Below are positions 16,090 through 22,903 of a stretch of DNA of 29,012 nucleotides, one piece after another. The notes under the pieces were generated by a model, which saw only the letters and a list, made by a program, of their open reading frames with translations, was not told the DNA's origin and did not search any database. This stretch comes from an uncultured Collinsella sp. (GTDB taxonomy: Bacteria > Actinomycetota > Coriobacteriia > Coriobacteriales > Coriobacteriaceae). Position 1 is the stretch's first letter, and each line of letters opens with the position of its first letter. A program made the position numbers and the translations under genes. The stretch lies in the NCBI GenBank assembly GCA_900547655.1, contig URHQ01000018.1, forward strand, positions 1-29,012, in the 5' to 3' direction.

Positions 16090-16118
16090 TTGCGAAACGT
16101 TGGTTCGTTGTGCATAAC
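16090..16118 (+). promoter_or_regulatory. oppA: Possible oppA promoter
   Basis: TTGCGA (16090-16095) and CATAAC (16113-16118) are spaced by 17 bases in an AT-richer stretch about 100 bases before oppA. Both boxes are imperfect, so this is a tentative call. Confidence 0.3.
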
Positions 16119-16217
16119 CAGCCATAGCAGCGGGCGGCGTTTTGATGGTTCGGATCGGATTGTCTCGACATATGTCCGACTGAACATTTCTTTGTCCTAT
16201 CTCATAAGGAGGATGGC

Positions 16218-17894
16218 ATGGCTGATTCTATGTTCCACCAGCCCGTTATGGGTCGTCGCGCCTTTGTTGGCGGCACCCTCGCTGCGAGCTCCATGGCTTT
16301 TCTTGCCGCATGCGGCAAGAAGGGCGGCGACACTTCCGGTTCTGAGTCCGGTTCGACGCTGAACTTCTACATCAACAACCCGGTCTGCATCGACCCCTAC
16401 AATGTCCAGGAGGACCAGGGCACTCAGGTCGAGTACCAGCTCTTTGACGCTCTGACCTCTTATGACGCCGAGAAGGGCGAGATCGTTCCGCTGGCTTGCG
16501 AGTCCTTCGAGGCCAACGACGACGCCACCGAGTTTACCTTCAAGATCAAGAAGGCCAAGTTCCACAACGGTGACGACGTTACCTCCAAGTCCTTCAAACT
16601 CGGTTGGGAGCGTCTGGTCAACACCAAGTCGGCCATCGCTACCGAGTACGGCCCTTCCGAGGTCTCCTATCACCTTTCCATGGTCGAGGGCTATGACGAC
16701 CTGCTTGCCGGTAATGCCACCGAGCTCAGCGGTGTTACCTGCCCCGACGATGAGACCCTCGTCGTTAAGCTGTCTTCCGCTTACGCCGACTTCCCCTTCG
16801 TCGCCTCTCACCCGGCTCTGGCCCCGGTTCCCGAGTGCGCCGAGTCCGATGCCAAGAGCTTCTATCTTGCACCGGTCGGTAACGGCCCGTTCATGATGGA
16901 CGGCAAGTGGGAGGACGGTCAGGAGATCAACCTCAAGAAGTTCGACGATTACTATGGCGACAAGGCCAAGATCGATGGCATCCACTTCCAGGTCATCAAG
17001 GACGTGGAGACCGCCTACAAGGAGTTCCAGGCCGGTAACCTTGACATCTGCGACGTTCCCGTTGCTCAGATCGACGCTGCCAAGAAGGATCGCGGCGTGT
17101 CCAAGGACGGCTACACCATGGGCGACGGCGAGCGCATGCTGCTCGGCGCCGAGCCTTCCACCTACTACCTGACCTGCAACACCACGGCTGAGCCGTTCAA
17201 CAACGCCGACCTGCGCAGGGGTATCTCCCTGGCCATTAACCGTGAGGCCATCTGCAAGACCATCTTCAAGGGTACCCGTACCCCCGCCGACGGCATTGTT
17301 CCTCCGGGCATCGATGGCTACAAGGAGGGCGCATGGGAGTTCTGCGCCTACGACGTCGACAAGGCTAACGAGTACCTCGACAAGGTTGCTCCCGCTGGCG
17401 CTAACGGCGATCGTGGCATTAACGTGACCCTTTCCTACAACCAGGACGGTGGCCACAAGGAGATCATGGAGTCCATCATCGGCGACCTCGCCAAGGTCGG
17501 CGTTACCGCCGTCTCCGATACTCCTGAGTGGTCTGCGCTGCTCGAGCAGTACCAGAACTTCAACTATCAGTTCGGTCGTCTGGGCTGGATTGCCGACTAC
17601 CCGATCATGGACAACTTCCTGTATCCGCTGTTCCACTCCGACTCCCTCGGTGGCGACAACCGCTCTGGTTACAACAACCCCGAGTTCGACGCCAAGGTCG
17701 ACGAGGCCCGTACCACGGTTGACGACGAAGAGCGCGTCGCTAAGATGCAGGAGGCCGACGCAATGGTCGCTGCCGACTGCCCGGTCATCCCGGTGATGTT
17801 CTACACGCACACCATCGCTGGCTCCGATCGCATCAAGCACCTCTATGTCGATCCGCAGAAGCACGCCGAGCTGGGTACCGCCGAGCTCGCCTAA
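16218..17894 (+). CDS. oppA: Oligopeptide ABC importer substrate-binding lipoprotein
   Basis: This 558-residue extracytoplasmic binding protein is of the family-5 (OppA/DppA) type. ATG 16218 follows AAGGAGG. The N-terminus has twin arginines in GRRAFVGG (12-19) and a lipobox ending LAAC with Cys32, so it is probably a lipoprotein and possibly exported by Tat. After a Gly/Ser linker comes the mature domain, with motifs VEYQLFDALTSYD, the family feature near KFHNGDDVTS, and RRGISLAINREAIC. A permease, second permease and two ATPases follow, giving a full importer. Peptides are the expected substrate; dipeptide and oligopeptide types cannot be told apart here. Confidence 0.92.
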   Translation: MADSMFHQPVMGRRAFVGGTLAASSMAFLAACGKKGGDTSGSESGSTLNFYINNPVCIDPYNVQEDQGTQVEYQLFDALTSYDAEKGEIVPLACESFEANDDATEFTFKIKKAKFHNGDDVTSKSFKLGWERLVNTKSAIATEYGPSEVSYHLSMVEGYDDLLAGNATELSGVTCPDDETLVVKLSSAYADFPFVASHPALAPVPECAESDAKSFYLAPVGNGPFMMDGKWEDGQEINLKKFDDYYGDKAKIDGIHFQVIKDVETAYKEFQAGNLDICDVPVAQIDAAKKDRGVSKDGYTMGDGERMLLGAEPSTYYLTCNTTAEPFNNADLRRGISLAINREAICKTIFKGTRTPADGIVPPGIDGYKEGAWEFCAYDVDKANEYLDKVAPAGANGDRGINVTLSYNQDGGHKEIMESIIGDLAKVGVTAVSDTPEWSALLEQYQNFNYQFGRLGWIADYPIMDNFLYPLFHSDSLGGDNRSGYNNPEFDAKVDEARTTVDDEERVAKMQEADAMVAADCPVIPVMFYTHTIAGSDRIKHLYVDPQKHAELGTAELA

Positions 17895-17969
17895 GAGTTT
17901 GCAGCTTCCGTGAGGGTCAAGTATTTACGTAGACCTCATGGGAAACATACAGTTCTCCCTAACCTGGGG

Positions 17970-17975
17970 TAAACT
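17970..17975 (+). promoter_or_regulatory. oppB: Possible internal -10 element before oppB
   Basis: TAAACT is preceded by TGGGG and lies 16 bases before the hairpin at 17991-18020. The same spacing between a GGTA-type box and a leader hairpin is seen before rapZ. There is no clear -35. Confidence 0.3.
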
Positions 17976-17990
17976 GGCTGATGGTAATTT

Positions 17991-18020
17991 TGGGATGCCG
18001 GTCTGGCGATCGGCATCCCA
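17991..18020 (+). promoter_or_regulatory. oppA-oppB intercistronic hairpin
   Basis: TGGGATGCCG and CGGCATCCCA form a perfect 10-bp stem around a 10-base loop. Only TTT follows, so termination would be partial. Such hairpins after a binding-protein gene commonly keep it in molar excess over the membrane subunits. Confidence 0.7.
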
Positions 18021-18050
18021 TTTAGGTTAATCCCTAGATAGGGGAGTGGT

Positions 18051-19088
18051 ATGGGTAAGTACATCGTTAAACGTGTGCTTCAGTTCATCCCGGTATTTTT
18101 GGGCGTAACGCTGATTCTGTTCGCCCTCCAGAACATCGTGCCGGGAGATCCGATCAAGCTGATCGGTGGAGACAAGGCTCTGTCCCCCGAGGTGGAGCTT
18201 CAACTTCGCGTGCGCTATCACCTGGTCCAGGCGGACGAGGACGGCAACGCGATCCTTGACGAGAACGGCGATCCCGTTCCAACGTCGCTTGTGGACCAAT
18301 ACTTGAATTACATGAATGGTCTGCTTCATGGCGATCTGGGCAATTCGTATCAGCGCAAGCTGCCGGTTGCGGAAATCTTTGCCCAGAAGTATCCGTATAC
18401 GGTCAAACTTGCCGCGTGCGCCATCGTGCTCGAGGCAATCATGGGTATCGGTGCGGGTATCATTTCGGCAGTAAAGCGTTACTCCTTCTGGGATATTTTG
18501 GTAACGCTGACCACGTCAATCCTCGTTGCCGTTCCTGCCTTCTGGCTCGGTATGCTGCTGCAGCTGTTCTTTGGCGTCATCCTCAAGGACGCCACGGGCG
18601 GTGCATTCTCCATGCCGATCTCGGGTGCCGGCGGTTCCAGCTCTCAGTATCAGGATTGGATGCACTATGTGCTTCCGACCATTACGCTGGCTTCGGTTTC
18701 GACCGCCTATGCTGCCCGCATCATGCGCTCGCAGCTGCTCGACGTCATGAACCAGGATTATATCCGCACGGCAAAGGCTAAGGGTCTCTCCAATCGCGCG
18801 ATCATCATCAAGCATGCGCTTAAGAATGCACTCATCCCCGTCGTTACCTATATTGGTGTCGACTTCGGTGGCATGCTTTCGGGCGCCATCCTGACCGAGA
18901 CGGTCTTTAACTGGCCCGGTATCGGCTCTGAGGTCTACCGCGCCATCAGCATGCGTGACTGGCCCATCGTTATGGGCGGCGTTACGCTCATCGTTGTCGT
19001 CGTCATGGTGATCAACCTGCTCGTCGACATTAGCTATGCATTCCTCGACCCGCGCATCCGCCTTGGCGGTCCGTCGGATAAGGCCTAA
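18051..19088 (+). CDS. oppB: Oligopeptide ABC importer permease OppB
   Basis: This 345-residue inner-membrane permease has the classic OppB start (MGKYIVKRVLQFIPVFLGVT), a periplasmic domain to about residue 110, then five or so membrane segments. The EAA loop DYIRTAKAKG (about 236-245) and KHALKNALIPV are typical, and the C-terminus is DPRIRLG. ATG 18051 follows GGGGAG. An insertion of roughly 20 residues at about 60-80 (charged, containing DEDGNAILDENGDP) extends the periplasmic loop. oppC begins 14 bases downstream. Confidence 0.93.
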   Translation: MGKYIVKRVLQFIPVFLGVTLILFALQNIVPGDPIKLIGGDKALSPEVELQLRVRYHLVQADEDGNAILDENGDPVPTSLVDQYLNYMNGLLHGDLGNSYQRKLPVAEIFAQKYPYTVKLAACAIVLEAIMGIGAGIISAVKRYSFWDILVTLTTSILVAVPAFWLGMLLQLFFGVILKDATGGAFSMPISGAGGSSSQYQDWMHYVLPTITLASVSTAYAARIMRSQLLDVMNQDYIRTAKAKGLSNRAIIIKHALKNALIPVVTYIGVDFGGMLSGAILTETVFNWPGIGSEVYRAISMRDWPIVMGGVTLIVVVVMVINLLVDISYAFLDPRIRLGGPSDKA

Positions 19089-19102
19089 GGGAGGTACGTC
19101 AC

Positions 19103-20038
19103 ATGCAGGAAACTGATTCTCAGTCTCAGGGGCAGGCTACCGCCACCAAGGCCGCATCTGCTCCCGCTAAGTCCCGCACACTGTGGGGCGACGCTTTTAA
19201 GCGTCTTCGTAAGAACAAGCTCGCCGTTATCGGTGTCTGCTGGATCATCATCGTCGTTGTGGTTGCCCTGACCGCAGATCTGTGGGCTAAGCCCTGGCTC
19301 GGTTCGCCGACGGCTTCCGACTCGACCACCATGGCCGAGACGTCGCTGCTGGCTCCGTGTGCCGAGCACCCGTTTGGTACCGACGCCCTTGGTCGCGACA
19401 TTCTCGTCCGCGTTATCTACGGTGCACGCGTTTCGCTGTCCGTCGGCATTATGGCCACCGCCATCTCCACGGTGATCGGATTGGTCATGGGTGCTCTGGC
19501 CGGTTTCTACGGCGGAATCTGGGATACGATCATCATGCGCTTTGCGGATATCTTCCTAGCGTTCCCGTACGTGCTATTCGTCGTCGCCATGATCGCCGTT
19601 ATCGGCCGTGGTCTTCAGAACGTCTTTATCGCCATCGGTATTCTCGGCTGGCCTTCTATTGCGCGCGTCTTCCGATCCGCGATTCTGACGGTCAAGGAAA
19701 ACGACTATGTTGACGCTGCGCGCGCGATGGGTGCATCCGATGCTCGTATCGTCGTGCGTCACATCTTCCCGAACTCCGTTGCCTCCATCGTGGTCTACGC
19801 GACTATGAACATTGGTGGCGCCATTCTGACCGAGTCCGCTCTGTCCTTCCTCGGCATGGGCGTTATTCCGCCTACGCCTTCGTGGGGCTCCATGATTCAG
19901 GACGGTCAGCAGTATCTTCTGACTGCTCCCTGGATGATGATCATGCCCGGTCTGGCAATTCTCTCGACGGTGCTCGCCTTCACCCTGCTGGGTGACGGTC
20001 TGCGCGACGCCCTCGACGTCAAGATGAAGGACGCATAA
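19103..20038 (+). CDS. oppC: Oligopeptide ABC importer permease OppC
   Basis: This 311-residue permease has a charged, Ala/Gln-rich N-terminal tail, the cytoplasmic motif LWGDAFKRLRKNKLAVIG before the first membrane segment, FGTDALGRDILVRVIYGAR, and the EAA loop DYVDAARAMGASD. It ends in TLLGDGLRDALD, typical of OppC/DppC. AAGGGAGG precedes ATG 19103. It pairs with OppB and the two following ATPases. The neighbouring nan importer carries the same domain fused to an ATPase; here it is separate. Confidence 0.93.
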   Translation: MQETDSQSQGQATATKAASAPAKSRTLWGDAFKRLRKNKLAVIGVCWIIIVVVVALTADLWAKPWLGSPTASDSTTMAETSLLAPCAEHPFGTDALGRDILVRVIYGARVSLSVGIMATAISTVIGLVMGALAGFYGGIWDTIIMRFADIFLAFPYVLFVVAMIAVIGRGLQNVFIAIGILGWPSIARVFRSAILTVKENDYVDAARAMGASDARIVVRHIFPNSVASIVVYATMNIGGAILTESALSFLGMGVIPPTPSWGSMIQDGQQYLLTAPWMMIMPGLAILSTVLAFTLLGDGLRDALDVKMKDA

Positions 20039-20040
20039 GG

Positions 20041-21132
20041 ATGAAGAAGAACAAGAACTATGTGGACCTGAAGGACCAGCCGGTTCCCGAGGGCCAGCAT
20101 CTGCTCGAGGTCGATGACCTTAAGATGTATTTCCACACCGAGGATGGCGTCGTTCGCGCTGTCGACGGTGTGTCCTACACGCTCGATCGCGGCGAGACCC
20201 TGGGTGTCGTCGGTGAGTCCGGCTCCGGTAAGTCCGTGACCGCCATGACCATCATGGGCCTCATCTCGATGCCTCCGGGAAAGATTGAGGGCGGCGACGT
20301 TCGCTATCGCGGTCGTTCTATCCTCGAAATGACCGAGGAAGAGATGCAGCACATTCGCGGTAACGATATCGCGATGATCTTCCAGGATCCTATGACCTCC
20401 TTGAACCCGGTCTATAAGATCGGCAAACAGGTGGGCGAGGGCCTTCGTCTGCACCGCGGCTACTCCAAGCAGGAGGCGCTCAAGCGTGCCACCGAGCTTT
20501 TGGACCTCGTTGGTATTCCCGAGCCCGAGAAGCGCGTCAATGAGTATCCGCACCAGTTCTCTGGCGGTATGCGTCAGCGCGTCATGATTGCCATGGCTCT
20601 TGCCTGCGATCCCGATATTCTGATTGCCGACGAGCCCACGACTGCCCTGGACGTTACCATTCAGGCTCAGATTATTGAGCTTATGCAGGAAATGCAGGAG
20701 AAGAACGGCAACGCCATCATCATGATTACCCATGACCTGGGCGTCGTCGCCGACATGGCCGACAAGATCATGGTTATGTACGCCGGCCGTCCCGTCGAGT
20801 TCGGTACTGCTGAGGAAATCTTCTACGAGAGCCGCCACCCCTACACCTGGGGCCTTATCCGCTCCATCCCGGAGCAGGCCATCGAAGAGAAGAAGCCGCT
20901 TACGCCGATTCACGGCAACCCGCCTTCGCTCATGAACCTGCCCGAGGGCTGCGTGTTCTCGCCTCGTTGTCCCTATGCGACCGATAAGTGCCGCAAGCAG
21001 CGCCCCGAGCGCGTTGTCACCGAGTCTGGTCATTACTCTGCGTGCCACTACTCCGGTGACCCCGAGTTTCTCAAGAACGCTCCTGAGACGTCCCGTACGC
21101 GCAAGGATTCCAAGAAGGGAGGCGAGGCGTAA
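20041..21132 (+). CDS. oppD: Oligopeptide ABC importer ATPase OppD
   Basis: This 363-residue ATPase has Walker A GESGSGKS (58-65), Q-loop FQDPMTSLNPV, signature FSGGMRQRV, Walker B LIADEPTTALD and switch ITHD. The C-terminal oligopeptide extension carries C304, C310, C317 and C335, the cysteine pattern that binds a [4Fe-4S] cluster in some DppD proteins. ATG 20041 follows the oppC stop by 2 bases; TAAGGATG forms the junction. oppF starts directly after its stop. Confidence 0.93.
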   Translation: MKKNKNYVDLKDQPVPEGQHLLEVDDLKMYFHTEDGVVRAVDGVSYTLDRGETLGVVGESGSGKSVTAMTIMGLISMPPGKIEGGDVRYRGRSILEMTEEEMQHIRGNDIAMIFQDPMTSLNPVYKIGKQVGEGLRLHRGYSKQEALKRATELLDLVGIPEPEKRVNEYPHQFSGGMRQRVMIAMALACDPDILIADEPTTALDVTIQAQIIELMQEMQEKNGNAIIMITHDLGVVADMADKIMVMYAGRPVEFGTAEEIFYESRHPYTWGLIRSIPEQAIEEKKPLTPIHGNPPSLMNLPEGCVFSPRCPYATDKCRKQRPERVVTESGHYSACHYSGDPEFLKNAPETSRTRKDSKKGGEA

Positions 21133-22161
21133 ATGGCAGACAATAACGAGCGCACTCCACTGCTGAAGGTCGAGCACCTCTCTAAGGAGTTCCCCGCAGA
21201 GTCCGGCATGTTCGCCAAGCGCTTCTCCAAGCGTGTCGTCTCTGCTGTAAATGACATCTCTTTTGAGATTTATCCTGGCGAGACCTTCGGTCTGGTTGGC
21301 GAGTCTGGTTGCGGTAAGTCCACCACGGGCCGTACTATCATGCGCCTGACCAAGCCGACCGCCGGTAAGGTGTTCTTCCAGGGTAAAGATGTTGCCGAGA
21401 TGAGCAAGCATGAGATCAAGGACATGCGTCGCGAGATGCAGTTTATCTTCCAAGATCCTTATGCTTCGCTCAACCCTCGTATGACCATCGGTGAGATCGT
21501 CTCCGAGCCCATGACCATTCACGGCGTGGGCACCAAGGAGGAGCGCATTGAGCGCGTCCGCGAGCTTCTCGACGTTGTCGGACTGAACCCCGAGCACATC
21601 AACCGTTATCCTCATGAGTTCTCCGGCGGTCAGCGTCAGCGTGTCGGCATCGCCCGCGCGTTCGCTTTGAAGCCCAAGCTGATCATCTGCGACGAGCCGG
21701 TTTCCGCTTTGGATGTGTCCATTCAGGCCCAGGTTCTGAACCTGCTCAAGGAACTCCAGGACAAGTTCGGTACCGCGTATCTGTTTATCGCTCACGACCT
21801 GTCCGTCGTGCAGCACATTTCCGATCGCGTTGCCGTTATGTATCTGGGTAAGATGGTTGAGGTTTCGGACTGGAAGACGCTCTATAGCGAGCCTCACCAT
21901 CCGTACACGCAGTCGCTGCTGTCTGCCGTGCCGGTTCCCGATCCGGATATCCAGAAGACCCGTAAGCGCATCATCCTCGCCGGCGATCCGCCGTCACCGT
22001 TGGATCCGCCGACCGGTTGCCGTTTCCACACCCGCTGCCCGATCGCGCAGGGTATTTGCTCTGAGAAGCTTCCCGAGTTTAAGGAAGTCGCACCGGGTCA
22101 CTGCTGCGCGTGCCACTTCGCGGAGCCGTTCCCGATCAAGGAATCGCACATCGACCTGTAG
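21133..22161 (+). CDS. oppF: Oligopeptide ABC importer ATPase OppF
   Basis: This 342-residue ATPase has Walker A GESGCGKS (56-63), Q-loop FQDPYASLNPR, signature FSGGQRQRV, Walker B LIICDEPVSALD and switch IAHD. The C-terminal extension has C296, C302, C309 and the cluster C324-C325-x-C327. It abuts oppD without a gap and is the last gene of the opp operon. The first family-1 hairpin element begins 17 bases after the stop and contains the likely operon terminator. Confidence 0.93.
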   Translation: MADNNERTPLLKVEHLSKEFPAESGMFAKRFSKRVVSAVNDISFEIYPGETFGLVGESGCGKSTTGRTIMRLTKPTAGKVFFQGKDVAEMSKHEIKDMRREMQFIFQDPYASLNPRMTIGEIVSEPMTIHGVGTKEERIERVRELLDVVGLNPEHINRYPHEFSGGQRQRVGIARAFALKPKLIICDEPVSALDVSIQAQVLNLLKELQDKFGTAYLFIAHDLSVVQHISDRVAVMYLGKMVEVSDWKTLYSEPHHPYTQSLLSAVPVPDPDIQKTRKRIILAGDPPSPLDPPTGCRFHTRCPIAQGICSEKLPEFKEVAPGHCCACHFAEPFPIKESHIDL

Positions 22162-22177
22162 TCGGTTGTTATCGTTC

Positions 22178-22304
22178 GGGCCCGCCCTGAAGTTATTTTT
22201 CAGAACGTCCTCGGACATGCAAGAAACCCCCGCTGCGCACTTCGTGCGGCGGGGGTTTCTTGCGTCCTGCGGAGTGTTCTGAAAAATAACTTCAGGGCGG
22301 GCCC
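22178..22304 (+). repeat. Nested long inverted repeat, family 1 (element A)
   Basis: Perfect 29-bp arms at 22178-22206 and 22276-22304 enclose 12-base internal-loop strands (GTCCTCGGACAT and GTCCTGCGGAGT) and an inner hairpin at 22219-22263. The tip is CGCAC-TTC-GTGCG. The arms begin GGGCCCG on the outside. Total length is 127 bp. Element B at 22486-22610 has the same plan in the opposite orientation, with closely similar internal-loop and tip sequences but different arms. No coding potential is seen. Confidence 0.9.
22219..22263. terminator. Terminator-like core of element A (probably ends the opp operon)
   Basis: A 15-bp stem, GCAAGAAACCCCCGC with GCGGGGGTTTCTTGC, is capped by TGCGCACTTCGTGCG. 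On either strand a GC-rich stem is followed by TTTCTT, so it could work as a bidirectional intrinsic terminator. Confidence 0.6.
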
Positions 22305-22369
22305 TGCGGCAACTCGGCAGGAGGAGTGCGATTCCTTGATCGCTTACTTAATCTGATGAGAAATTGAGT

Positions 22370-22395
22370 GAGGCCGGAGCTTTGGCTCCGGCCTC
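22370..22395. terminator. Perfect GC-rich hairpin between elements A and B
   Basis: GAGGCCGGAGC pairs with GCTCCGGCCTC (11 bp) around TTTG, followed only by CTTATATAA. It resembles an intrinsic terminator with a weak tail. No gene ends close upstream, so its role is unclear. Confidence 0.5.
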
Positions 22396-22405
22396 CTTAT
22401 ATAAG

Positions 22406-22424
22406 GGCTCGGCTTAGCCGAGCC
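22406..22424. repeat. Second short perfect hairpin
   Basis: GGCTCGGC pairs with GCCGAGCC around TTA, 10 bases after the previous hairpin. No T-run follows. Confidence 0.5.
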
Positions 22425-22485
22425 ACCAAATTTGCATCAGCCCCCAGAACATGTTTGAGAACTGTGCCTGAAGTATGTATTTGCA

Positions 22486-22610
22486 GGCCCCGAATCGGTG
22501 TTGCCTCCCGGCGCATTCCGCAGGGGGAGCGATATTTTGCAGCACGAAGTGCGCAACAAAATATCGCTCATGCCCGAGGACGCGCCGGGAGGCAACACCG
22601 ATTCGGGGCC
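22486..22610 (-). repeat. Nested long inverted repeat, family 1 (element B, inverted relative to A)
   Basis: Perfect 29-bp arms lie at 22486-22514 and 22582-22610, with 12-base internal-loop strands at 22515-22526 and 22570-22581. The inner 13-bp stem is GAGCGATATTTTG with CAAAATATCGCTC, tipped by GCAC-GAA-GTGC. Read on the minus strand, the loop strands are GTCCTCGGGCAT (one mismatch to element A) and CCCCTGCGGAAT (shared core CCTGCGGA), and the tip contains TGCGCACTTCGTGC exactly as in A. The outer end GGCCCCG resembles GGGCCCG of A. The rest of the arms is unrelated to A. Confidence 0.9.
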
Positions 22611-22648
22611 GAACATATAGATCTACCAGCGCATTTACAAATTCGTAA

Positions 22649-22697
22649 ACTTTTTTGAAAAAAGTGCTTGCACAGTTCTCGAATCATAGGTTATTAT
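22649..22697 (+). promoter_or_regulatory. Promoter of tRNA-Leu with upstream A/T palindrome
   Basis: The palindrome ACTTTTTTGAAAAAAGT (22649-22665) is followed by -35 TTGCAC (22668-22673) and -10 TATTAT (22692-22697, 18-base spacing). Two other tRNA promoters in the window have the same arrangement, which strengthens the call. The tRNA starts 58 bases after the -10. Confidence 0.75.
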
Positions 22698-22754
22698 TTT
22701 CCTCGTTGAACGCGCGGGTCCAACAAAACGAACCGCGAATCAACAACATAGCAT

Positions 22755-22844
22755 GTCGGAGTGGCGGAATTGGCAGACGCGCTAGCTTGAGGTGCTAGTG
22801 ACCGCTTTTTGGTCATGCGGGTTCAAGTCCCGCCTCCGACACCA
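22755..22844 (+). tRNA. tRNA-Leu (GAG)
   Basis: The acceptor stem is GTCGGAG/CTCCGAC with encoded CCA. The anticodon arm is CTAGC-TTGAGGT-GCTAG, giving anticodon GAG. A long variable arm (TGACCGCTTTTTGGTCA) identifies a class II tRNA, and the T-arm is GCGGGTTCAAGTCCCGC. The length is 90 bases. Confidence 0.97.
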
Positions 22845-22855
22845 TCGCATTTGAG

Positions 22856-22877
22856 AAGCCTCTTCGGAGGCTTTTTT
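22856..22877 (+). terminator. Terminator of tRNA-Leu
   Basis: AAGCCTC and GAGGCTT form a 7-bp stem with a TTCG tetraloop, followed by a run of T. Confidence 0.9.
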
Positions 22878-22903
22878 GTTACCGATAGACGGTGGGGTCC
22901 ACG

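Larger units (their letters stand above)
22305..22485. other. Spacer between family-1 elements
   Basis: These 181 bases show no gene. They hold two further perfect hairpins (22370-22395 and 22406-22424). The rest shows no structure I can name. Confidence 0.5.

Noticed and set aside
22178..22610. Elements A and B as the two ends of one insertion sequence or MITE pair enclosing cargo
   Set aside because: Each is a complete hairpin by itself, and the 181 bp between them contain no gene. No target-site duplication could be recognised outside them.
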